DNA of 64,000 nt from Bacteroidota bacterium (lineage in GTDB: Bacteria; Bacteroidota; Ignavibacteria; Kapaibacteriales; UBA2268), in contig JAJXYC010000013.1 of NCBI GenBank assembly GCA_021780815.1, forward strand, positions 186,001 through 250,000, read 5' to 3'. Positions 56,740-64,000 of the stretch are shown in pieces. A model generated the notes under the pieces. The model worked only from the letters and a program-made list of their open reading frames with translations. It was not told where the DNA came from and did not search any database. Made by a program: the position numbers and the translations under genes. Each line of letters begins with the position of its first letter. Positions within the stretch are counted from its first letter, which is position 1.

Positions 56740-59700
56740 ATGAGCCGGTATTCTCGTTTAATTTCCTTTTTCTTTTTGATGCTCATATTAGTAACACCCA
56801 GTTTTTCAAAAAAAGAAAAGAGTGGAGATGAATCCAAAAAGGAAAAGGAATTACTTACAAGTTCAACAATATCAGGATTAAAGTTAAGATTGATAGGTCC
56901 TGGTGCAATATCAGGCAGAATTGTTGATATTGCTGTACATCCACAAAATAAATCTATATGGTATGTAGCAGTTGCATCTGGTGGAGTTTGGAAAACAACA
57001 AATGCAGGTATAACATTTGAGCCTATTTTTGATAATGAAGGCTCTTTTTCAATAGGTTGTGTTACTATTGACCCAATTAATCCACATATTGTTTGGGTCG
57101 GTACAGGTGAAAACAATAGTCAAAGAAGTGTTGCTTATGGTGATGGGGTTTATAAATCGTTAGATGATGGTAAATCGTGGACAAATATGGGATTGAAAAA
57201 TTCGGAGCATATTGGGAAAATAGTAGTAGATCCAAGGAATTCTGATGTAGTTTATGTTGCAGCACAAGGACCACTTTGGGCATCAGGTGGAGATAGGGGA
57301 TTATATAAAACTATTGATGGTGGTAAAACTTGGGAACAAGTTCTGAAAATTGATGAATGGACTGGAGTTTCTGATATTGCTTATGACCCACGTAATCCAG
57401 ATGTAATTTATGCAACATCTTATCAAAGGGCAAGAGCAGTTTGGACTTTAGTTGATGGCGGTCCTGGTAGTGCATTGCATAAATCTACTGATGGCGGTAA
57501 AACTTGGAATAAATTAACAAATGGTTTACCAGGTGGAGATTTAGGTAGAATTGGAGTTTCCGTTTCACCTGCAAATCCAGATTACGTATATGCTCTTGTT
57601 GAAGCATCTGGTGAATTAGGCGGATTGTTCCGTTCTACTGACCGAGGTGCAAGTTGGGAAAAGAGAAACCCATGGAAATCTGTTTCTGCTCAATATTATC
57701 AAGAAATCTTTTGCGACACATATAATCCTGATAAGATTTATTTACCTGATACTTATACTATGTATTCGCTTGATGGTGGTAAAACATTGCAAAGAGTTGG
57801 TTTAAAATATAGGCACGTTGATGACCACGCTTTTTGGATTGACAAAGATATGGTTGACCATTTCATGATTGGTGGTGATGGTGGTTTATACGAAACTTAT
57901 GATGGCGGGAAAAACTTCCGTTGGTTTGGGCATTTACCAGTTGGACAATTTTATCGTATTACAGCTGATAATTCTGAACCATTTTATTATGTTTATGGTG
58001 GGACACAAGATAACAACTCTTGGGGCGGTCCTTCACAAACAAATAATAGCGGTGGAATTTTAAATGATGACTGGTTCCAAACTATTGGTGGTGATGGTTA
58101 TCAATCTAGAATTGACCCAATAGACCCTAATATTGTTTATGCTGAATTTCAATATGGTGGACTTGGACGTTTTGATAGACGTAATGGTGAAATGAAATTT
58201 ATTCAACCTCAACCAAAAGAAGGGCAAATGCTTCGCTGGAATTGGGATTGTCCTTATATTATAAGTTCCCATGATAATAAAACTTTGTATATTGGAGCGA
58301 ATGTTCTTTTTAAATCAACTGACCGTGGCGATTCTTGGGAACAAATTAGCCCTGATTTAACTCGTCAAGTTGATAGAAATCAGTTGAAGTTGATGGGTAA
58401 GATTTGGAATGTTGATGCAGTCGCTAAAAGTGCTTCAACTTCACTCTATGGTAATATTGTATCCCTTGCTGAATCCCCAAAGAAACAAGGATTAATTTTT
58501 GTTGGTACTGATGATGGATTAATTCAAGTTACTAATGATGATGGTAAAACGTGGAATAAATACGACAAAATTAATAGTTTACCTGAACTAATTTATGTTA
58601 GCGATATTTGTCCGTCTCAATTTGATGAAAACACTGTTTATGTATCTTATGATAACCATAAAAATGGTGATTTCAAACCATATATTTTCAAAAGTAATGA
58701 CCAAGGGAAAACTTGGGTATCAATTGCCTCAAATTTACCAGAAAGAGGAACAGTTTATACAGTTGCCGAAGATTTTGTAGATCCTAATTTACTTTTTGTA
58801 GGAACTGAATTTGGCCTATTTTTCACTAATGATGGTGGTCAAAAATGGTTTCAATTAAAAGGTGGGTTTCCAATTATTAATGTTCGCGATTTAGATATTC
58901 AAAAACGTGAAAATGATTTAGTTGTTGCAACATTTGGAAGAGGTGTTTATATCCTTGATAATTATGCACCTTTAAGGGATTTAAATAAGGACAATTTAGA
59001 AAAAGAAGCATATATTTTCCCTGTTAAAGATGCAAAGATGTTTATTATGGACGATTCTCGTGCTAAAGAGGCTTATGGTTCTTCATTTTATAGAGCACAA
59101 AACCCTCCTTTTGGTGCAACGTTTACTTATTACTTAAAAGAAGGATATAAGACCAAAAAAGATTTGCGAATAAAGGCAGAAAAAGAAGCAGACGAAAAAA
59201 ATGAAGTAGCATCATATCCAAGTTTAAACGAACTTTGGAAGGAAAATTTGGAGGAAAGACCTCAATTAATTTTTAATGTTTATGATTCTGATAAAAATTT
59301 AGTTAGAACATTGACTGCACCAGCAACAGCAGGTGTTAATAGAATTACTTGGGATTTACGTTATCCAAATACAAATCCAGTAGCTGAAAATACTGACCCT
59401 GACCATTTTTCTGGGTTCCCTGTTTTGCCCGGAAAATATTCAGTTACTTTAAGTAAAAATTTAGATGGAAATATTACTCAAATTGCAGGACCATCTGAAT
59501 TTGAAGTTAAGCATTTGGGACATTCTTCATTCCCTGTTCAAAATCGCAAAGATTTAGTTGATTTCCAAAAGAAAGTTGCTAAACTTCAACAAGCTGTTAC
59601 TGCTACTAATGAATATTTCAACGATATTTTTAAAAATGTGAAACTGATGAACAATGCAGTGCAGAATTCAGCAAATATTGATTTGAAACTTATTGAAAAA

Positions 59701-60012
59701 ATTAGAACAATTCAATACAAGTTGGAAAATTTACGTGTTACATTATATGGTAATTCTACAATAGCAGAAGAAAATGAAAATCAAACGCCTTCAATTAATG
59801 ATAGGCTAGGATATATTACTTGGGTTGTTTGGGACATTGATTCAGCACCAACAGGAACTGCTGAAATGAGCTATGATATTATTAGTAAAGAATTAAAACA
59901 ATTAATTTCTGATTTGAAGAAATTAGTAAATAACGATATTTTACCAATACAAAACGAGTTACAAAGAATTGGTGCACCTTGGACACCAGGTCGTGAACCT
60001 ATTTGGGAATAA
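56740..60012 (+). CDS. Large exported sortilin/BNR-repeat protein (glycosyl-hydrolase-like)
   Basis: A 1090-residue protein. The start at 56740 is chosen for the AAAGGA upstream and the signal peptide (YSRLISFFFLMLILVTPSFS); the frame extends to 56617 but overlaps the previous gene. It contains about ten Asp-box repeats of the S-x-D-x-G-x-x-W type (SLDDGKSW, TIDGGKTW, STDGGKTW, STDRGASW, STDRGDSW, TNDDGKTW, SNDQGKTW) forming two propellers as in VPS10/sortilin proteins. A fibronectin-like domain follows (LVRTLTAPATAGVNRITWDLRYP) and then a helical C-terminus. Such proteins are widely annotated as glycosyl hydrolases without proof. No T9SS tail. Confidence 0.87.
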   Translation: MSRYSRLISFFFLMLILVTPSFSKKEKSGDESKKEKELLTSSTISGLKLRLIGPGAISGRIVDIAVHPQNKSIWYVAVASGGVWKTTNAGITFEPIFDNEGSFSIGCVTIDPINPHIVWVGTGENNSQRSVAYGDGVYKSLDDGKSWTNMGLKNSEHIGKIVVDPRNSDVVYVAAQGPLWASGGDRGLYKTIDGGKTWEQVLKIDEWTGVSDIAYDPRNPDVIYATSYQRARAVWTLVDGGPGSALHKSTDGGKTWNKLTNGLPGGDLGRIGVSVSPANPDYVYALVEASGELGGLFRSTDRGASWEKRNPWKSVSAQYYQEIFCDTYNPDKIYLPDTYTMYSLDGGKTLQRVGLKYRHVDDHAFWIDKDMVDHFMIGGDGGLYETYDGGKNFRWFGHLPVGQFYRITADNSEPFYYVYGGTQDNNSWGGPSQTNNSGGILNDDWFQTIGGDGYQSRIDPIDPNIVYAEFQYGGLGRFDRRNGEMKFIQPQPKEGQMLRWNWDCPYIISSHDNKTLYIGANVLFKSTDRGDSWEQISPDLTRQVDRNQLKLMGKIWNVDAVAKSASTSLYGNIVSLAESPKKQGLIFVGTDDGLIQVTNDDGKTWNKYDKINSLPELIYVSDICPSQFDENTVYVSYDNHKNGDFKPYIFKSNDQGKTWVSIASNLPERGTVYTVAEDFVDPNLLFVGTEFGLFFTNDGGQKWFQLKGGFPIINVRDLDIQKRENDLVVATFGRGVYILDNYAPLRDLNKDNLEKEAYIFPVKDAKMFIMDDSRAKEAYGSSFYRAQNPPFGATFTYYLKEGYKTKKDLRIKAEKEADEKNEVASYPSLNELWKENLEERPQLIFNVYDSDKNLVRTLTAPATAGVNRITWDLRYPNTNPVAENTDPDHFSGFPVLPGKYSVTLSKNLDGNITQIAGPSEFEVKHLGHSSFPVQNRKDLVDFQKKVAKLQQAVTATNEYFNDIFKNVKLMNNAVQNSANIDLKLIEKIRTIQYKLENLRVTLYGNSTIAEENENQTPSINDRLGYITWVVWDIDSAPTGTAEMSYDIISKELKQLISDLKKLVNNDILPIQNELQRIGAPWTPGREPIWE

Positions 60013-60047
60013 TTTAAATTTTTATTTATAAATTAAAAGGAGCGAAA

Positions 60048-60224
60048 ATGGAGTCAACAAATGTTATTTTAAATGCTATGAAACAAGTTGGTAAACCAAT
60101 GAGCAATAGTGAAATTGAGTCTGCCACTGGACTCGATAAAAAAGAAGTTGAAAAGGCGATGAAAAAATTAAAAACAGAAAATTTAATTGAATCACCAAAA
60201 CGTTGCTATTGGCAACCTAAATAA
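60048..60224 (+). CDS. Small winged-helix DNA-binding protein (58 aa)
   Basis: Reads MESTNVILNAMKQVGKPMSN, then SEIESATGLDKKEVEKAMKKLKTENLIESPKRCYWQPK. This is a compact helix-turn-helix followed by a wing, as in MarR/DprA-WH or archaeal-type transcription regulators. A strong AAAGGAG site lies 7 nt upstream. The three predicted helices and the wing cover the whole chain, so it is a stand-alone DNA- or RNA-binding module. It lies 35 bp after the sortilin-like gene and may be co-transcribed. Confidence 0.82.
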   Translation: MESTNVILNAMKQVGKPMSNSEIESATGLDKKEVEKAMKKLKTENLIESPKRCYWQPK

Positions 60225-60229
60225 CTTGC

Positions 60230-60255
60230 AATATCATCTTATTTAAGATGATATT
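60230..60255 (+). terminator. Hairpin after the winged-helix gene
   Basis: A 12-bp perfect stem AATATCATCTTA / TAAGATGATATT with a 2-nt loop, 5 nt past the stop. Confidence 0.65.
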
Positions 60256-60261
60256 CTAATG

Positions 60262-60298
60262 AAAAAGAGATTATCTAAGTACAAGATAGTCTCTTTTT
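60262..60298 (+). terminator. Intrinsic terminator, second hairpin
   Basis: AAAAAGAGA / TCTCTTTTT arms with an inner TATCT/AGATA stem, ending in a T run. Confidence 0.85.
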
Positions 60299-60354
60299 TA
60301 TTTTGGGATTTGATGTAAAGTAAAAAAAATTTAAGTAAGTAAATAAATACATTA

Positions 60355-60606
60355 TTACTTTTCTTCCGAATCCAAGAATTCTCGTATAACTGGTTTAATG
60401 AATATTCCAACAATATCTTCTTGATTTATTGCTTTGGCAAGAGTTTTATTGTGTGATTCCACTGTTGCAAACTTATTTAAAACAATCACTTTTTCTTCTT
60501 TAATAATGCAATTATTGCTCCGGAAATTACCTGTATCTTTTCTGACTTTGTAACCAAGAGATTTAACTATTTCGCCAAGTTCAATATTGATATGTTGAGG
60601 TTTCAT
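60355..60606 (-). CDS. Conserved-looking small protein, function unknown (83 aa)
   Basis: Reads ELGEIVKSLGYKVRKDTGNFRSNNCIIKEEKVIVLNK, a compact alpha/beta pattern with a basic loop, then an acidic tail. The helix-then-basic-GNFRS-then-strands layout is coherent and codon use fits its neighbours. No family recognised. It is 33 bp downstream of a STAS protein gene and probably co-transcribed. Confidence 0.7.
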   Translation of the reverse strand: MKPQHINIELGEIVKSLGYKVRKDTGNFRSNNCIIKEEKVIVLNKFATVESHNKTLAKAINQEDIVGIFIKPVIREFLDSEEK

Positions 60607-60639
60607 TACCTTGAAATTATTTACTTTATAAAAATTTAT

Positions 60640-61005
60640 TTATTTATGAGAATTCCTCAAAAGAAATTGCTCAGCTTCTGGAAGAGTTTTAAAAATATTT
60701 AGAACACTCGATAATTTTGTTAATACAAATATATTTTCTAAGAAAGGAGGAACATTACATATAACAAGGTTACCACCTTTATTTGAAAAATTCTCATCTT
60801 GCTTTATCAAAACTCCAAGTGCAAGAGAACTAAAATATAAGACAAAATCGAAGTTTAAAACAACATTGTTGTTTTTTGTTTTGGAGAATTCTTCTAATGC
60901 ATTTTTTAGAATTTCAGTTTCTTCTTCTCCGACAAATTTACCTGTTAAATTAAACAAGAAGTAATTTTCTTTTTCTTCAATTTTAATAACATCGTTAATT
61001 TTCAT
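60640..61005 (-). CDS. STAS-domain anti-sigma factor antagonist-like protein
   Basis: A 121-residue STAS domain: FLFNLTGKFVGEEETEILKNALEEF, VVLNFDFVLYFSSLALGVLIK, then GGNLVICNVPPFLENIF. The SS in YFSSLALGV sits where RsbV/SpoIIAA carry the phosphorylated Ser. A partner-switching role with an anti-sigma kinase is possible, but no kinase or phosphatase is in the window. Confidence 0.85.
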   Translation of the reverse strand: MKINDVIKIEEKENYFLFNLTGKFVGEEETEILKNALEEFSKTKNNNVVLNFDFVLYFSSLALGVLIKQDENFSNKGGNLVICNVPPFLENIFVLTKLSSVLNIFKTLPEAEQFLLRNSHK

Positions 61006-61189
61006 ATATAATACCTTAATTAATTTTCAAATTTGTGAAATGACTTTATTTTAAATTTAAAATTAAGAATTTTATCTAAATTTAGAATAAATTTTTGTAT
61101 AAAAACTAAAATATAAACGAAAAAGAATTTTTAAGATTGAAAAACAGGTTTTGTTTTTGAGTTTGCAATAATTATTTTTAAATACTTCG

Positions 61190-61197
61190 TAAGTTTG
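61190..61197 (+). promoter_or_regulatory. Candidate -7 element (TAAGTTTG) for asnB
   Basis: TAnnTTTG match 17-24 nt before the asnB ATG, giving a leader of about 10 nt. A TTTG lies 24 nt further upstream. Confidence 0.45.
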
Positions 61198-61213
61198 TAA
61201 TTTTTAGAAATGT

Positions 61214-63130
61214 ATGTGTGGAATAGCAGGAATAATAAAAACAGCACAAAGTAATTACGAAATTACAGAAGTGTTATTGAAAGAGATGAGTGATGAAATT
61301 GTTCATAGAGGACCTGATTCTGATGGGCAATGGATTTCAAAAGGCAAACAAGCAGGTTTTTCTTTCCGTCGTTTAGCAATAATTGATTTAAGTAAAAATG
61401 GTAACCAGCCGATGTCTATATCTGACGGAAAGTATAGTATTGTATTTAACGGAGAAATATATAATCATAATGAAATCCGACAAGAATTAATCAAAAAAGG
61501 TTATAGATATAAATCTAATACAGACACAGAAACCATTTTGTACGGTTATCAAGAATGGGGTGAAAATATTCTAAAAAAAATGTTGGGAATGTGGTCATTT
61601 GCAATTTGGGATGAAGATAAACAAGAACTTTTTGCAAGCCGTGATAGAATTGGAATTAAACCTTTTTATTATCTTTTTCAAGATGGGAATTTTGTTTTTG
61701 GTTCAGAAATCAAATCAATTTTAAAGTATAAAAAATATTCGCCAGAAGTAAATTTTGATGAATTGCCAATTTACCTAAATTTAGGAGCTACAAGTTATCA
61801 ATCTACATTATTCGATAAAATTCTCAAACTTCCAGCGGCTCATTATTTAAAGGTGGAGAGGACAGGAGAAATAATTATTAAACAATATTGGGATACCTTT
61901 AGTTCCTTAATCCCATATAACAATTGGGATGAAGAAGAATTAGAAGCAGAGATAATAACATTATTAAGAGATGCCATAAAAATAAGGATGATGAGCGATG
62001 TTCCTTTTGGTGTATTTTTAAGTGGAGGGATAGATTCAAGTTTGAATGTTGCTTTAATGACTGAATTTATGGATAGACCTATTGATACCTTTACTGTTGG
62101 CTTTAAAGACTTGATTAAGTATAATGAATTAGAATATGCTCATAAAGTTGCTAAATTATACCAAACCAATCATAGAGAAATTATTATTGATAGCAATATG
62201 GCATTTCCCGTTCTCGATAAAATTGCTTGGCATAATGATGAACCGAATGCAGACCCTGTTTGTATTCCAATTTATTTCCTGAGCAAATTAACCCGTCAGG
62301 AAGGAACGATTGTTGTCCTTGTTGGAGAAGGAAGCGACGAACAATTTATTGGTTATAATTGGATGTTAAGAGAAATTTTGTTTAATAAGAATTATTGGGA
62401 AATATACGATTCTTTTCCTGATTTTATGAAAAAAGGAATTTATCATTTGTTAAAATTAATGCTTTCAAAAACTAACCAATATCAGATGCTAGAATATTTT
62501 CGTAAATCTGCGAATAATTGGGAACAATATTGGAGTGGGATGCCGATTTTAACTACTATTGAGCAAGATGAATTATTTAATAATAAATATCGTAAACATA
62601 TTCAGTCTTTGCCGCATTACGCCGACAAACTACATGAATTTGCTTTTAATTCATCTATTGATATTGACTATTCTTTACGTGCTACATTTACTGAATTTGC
62701 TCAACGATTACCAGAAATGCTTTTAATGAGAGTGGATAAAATGGGTATGGCTAACAGTATTGAACCACGCGTCCCATTTTTAGACCATAGAATTGTTGAA
62801 ATGAGTTTTGCATTAGAATTTAAGAAAAAAATACCTGATAAAAAAACTACTAAATACTTATTAAAAAAAGCATCTGCAAACATTATTCCTGATGAAATTA
62901 TTAATAGGAAAAAGCAAGGATTTGCCGCTCCTGTTAATGAATGGCTAAGAAATGAATGGTTCAATTTTACAAAAGAAACACTTTTGAACTCGGATTTTAT
63001 TAAAAATGGAATTTTTTCTCCTGATTATATAAATAAAATACTTACTTTGCATAAAAGTGGAAAACGCAATTTTAGCAAACAAATTTATTCTTTGTTAATG
63101 TTAAATTTGTGGCATAAAGAATACTTTTAA
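61214..63130 (+). CDS. asnB: Asparagine synthase (glutamine-hydrolysing)
   Basis: A 638-residue two-domain enzyme. Cys2 (MCGIAGII) is the glutaminase nucleophile, with class II amidotransferase motifs (HRGPDSDGQ, FNGEIYNH). The synthetase domain has the PP-loop FGVFLSGGIDSS and EPRVPFLDHRIVEM. The length fits long AsnB paralogs used for asparagine or for cell-surface polysaccharide amidation. Its neighbours do not help choose. No Shine-Dalgarno. Confidence 0.93.
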   Translation: MCGIAGIIKTAQSNYEITEVLLKEMSDEIVHRGPDSDGQWISKGKQAGFSFRRLAIIDLSKNGNQPMSISDGKYSIVFNGEIYNHNEIRQELIKKGYRYKSNTDTETILYGYQEWGENILKKMLGMWSFAIWDEDKQELFASRDRIGIKPFYYLFQDGNFVFGSEIKSILKYKKYSPEVNFDELPIYLNLGATSYQSTLFDKILKLPAAHYLKVERTGEIIIKQYWDTFSSLIPYNNWDEEELEAEIITLLRDAIKIRMMSDVPFGVFLSGGIDSSLNVALMTEFMDRPIDTFTVGFKDLIKYNELEYAHKVAKLYQTNHREIIIDSNMAFPVLDKIAWHNDEPNADPVCIPIYFLSKLTRQEGTIVVLVGEGSDEQFIGYNWMLREILFNKNYWEIYDSFPDFMKKGIYHLLKLMLSKTNQYQMLEYFRKSANNWEQYWSGMPILTTIEQDELFNNKYRKHIQSLPHYADKLHEFAFNSSIDIDYSLRATFTEFAQRLPEMLLMRVDKMGMANSIEPRVPFLDHRIVEMSFALEFKKKIPDKKTTKYLLKKASANIIPDEIINRKKQGFAAPVNEWLRNEWFNFTKETLLNSDFIKNGIFSPDYINKILTLHKSGKRNFSKQIYSLLMLNLWHKEYF

Positions 63131-63206
63131 TCATTTCTGATTTCTAATTTACTTATTAATTAATCGTCTTGAAGTAAGATATAACAAGATATTAAATGTG
63201 ATTTTA

Positions 63207-64000
63207 ATGAAAAAAAATATTAAAAATGTTGAATTAGAAGATTTACAGAATATAATGGTATCGCTCAATCAACCAGCTTATAGAACTGAACAGATTAGAC
63301 AAGCAATTTTTAAATTTAAGCGTACATCATTTGCTCAAATTTCAAATTTGCCAAAAAATCTCAAAGATTATTTAGAAGAGCAATTTGAAATTACATCTTT
63401 GCAAATAAAGACGGTAAGGAAATCTTTAGATGGGTCAATAAAATTTTTATTTTCTTTAGAAGATGGCAATTTAATTGAATCAGTTTATATGCCTTGGTAT
63501 GATGATACAAGTGAATCAATTGAAAGAGAAACTCTTTGTATTTCTTCTATGTCAGGTTGTTCAGTTGGTTGTGAATTTTGTGCAACAGGTAAGTTAGGAT
63601 TTAAAAGGAATTTGCAGGTTTCTGAGATATTAGAACAAATCTTTTTAGTAGAGCAACATCTAAATACTAAATTAACAAATATTGTATTTATGGGAATGGG
63701 GGAGCCTTTATTGAATTACAATAATGTTGTTCAAGCAATAGAGATTTTAACAGACCCAAATTATGAATTATTTTCACGGAAAAAGATAACATTATCAACT
63801 GCTGGGGTTGCTAATAAAATAAAACAACTTGCAACAACGAATAGACCAGTCAAATTAGCAATATCTTTGCACTTTACAACCAATATATTACGCAATCAGA
63901 TAATGCCTATTAACTTATCATCTCCTTTGGAAGATTTAATGGATGCGGTGGAAATTTATTATAAATCTACTAAAATGCCTATTACTTATGAATATATTTT
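63207..64000 (+). CDS. rlmN: 23S rRNA (adenine2503-C2)-methyltransferase RlmN, 3' end cut by window
   Basis: 264 residues are visible from ATG 63207; the frame is open at the window edge. The radical-SAM cluster motif is CSVGCEFCATGKLGFKRNL, followed by IVFMGMGEPLLNYNNV and ITLSTAGV, all typical of RlmN/Cfr. RlmN makes m2A2503 in 23S rRNA and m2A37 in some tRNAs. N-terminal NQPAYRTEQIRQAIF favours RlmN over Cfr. It lies 76 bp after asnB. Confidence 0.95.
   Translation, partial: MKKNIKNVELEDLQNIMVSLNQPAYRTEQIRQAIFKFKRTSFAQISNLPKNLKDYLEEQFEITSLQIKTVRKSLDGSIKFLFSLEDGNLIESVYMPWYDDTSESIERETLCISSMSGCSVGCEFCATGKLGFKRNLQVSEILEQIFLVEQHLNTKLTNIVFMGMGEPLLNYNNVVQAIEILTDPNYELFSRKKITLSTAGVANKIKQLATTNRPVKLAISLHFTTNILRNQIMPINLSSPLEDLMDAVEIYYKSTKMPITYEYI

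Overview
The window is about 30% GC and packed with genes on both strands. It looks like chromosome of an uncultured bacterium of the Bacteroidota/Ignavibacteriota (Chlorobi-relative, Kapabacteria-like) line. This rests on three secreted proteins with C-terminal type IX secretion (T9SS) sorting tails, many short-signal outer-membrane barrels and lipoproteins, Bacteroidota-type -7 elements (TAnnTTTG) upstream of many genes, and frequent lack of Shine-Dalgarno sequences. No IS element, prophage, CRISPR array or rRNA operon was found. Both ends cut genes: cinA on the left and rlmN on the right.

Layout. 1-5.2 kb: cinA, a thiolase and, facing them across a strong bidirectional terminator, a large T9SS protein. 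5.4-7.9 kb: an ECF sigma factor, a protein built like a trans-envelope (Dma-type) anti-sigma factor, and a lipoprotein. 7.9-14 kb: a lipoprotein plus tandem-OmpA pair, a groEL without groES, and an M29-type aminopeptidase. 14.2-15.6 kb: two membrane carotenoid genes (fused lycopene cyclase, CruF-like). 15.6-22.6 kb: a 1313-residue T9SS protein, a barrel, and a T9SS photosystem/BNR-like protein followed directly by murI. 22.7-31 kb: housekeeping (lplA; argD-like, glycosyltransferase, tadA, rsmI, tmk operon; purE; rimO, bamD). 31-40 kb: GH57 enzyme with a small membrane protein, clpC, lnt and a lysozyme-like membrane protein. 40-50 kb: dnaX, bcp, tatD/outer-membrane protein operon, then an S9 peptidase, ABC ATPase and Fe-S oxidoreductase operon. 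50-55 kb: rimM-trmD, proS-PHP, a small protein with rpmE and rpsR, and the initiator tRNA. 55-64 kb: a barrel, PspC pair, giant BNR/sortilin protein, a 58-residue winged-helix protein, a STAS protein, asnB and rlmN.

The genes are mostly core metabolism and translation, mixed with envelope biogenesis (lnt, bamD, murI, lipoproteins, barrels, T9SS cargo). Two points stand out. First, the sigma / dual-membrane anti-sigma / lipoprotein trio looks like a one-polypeptide envelope sensor. Second, the tatD gene has no stop codon before a signal-peptide-bearing outer-membrane protein. An internal ribosome-binding site lies inside tatD, and an 8-T homopolymer sits at the junction, where one extra T would create an immediate stop.
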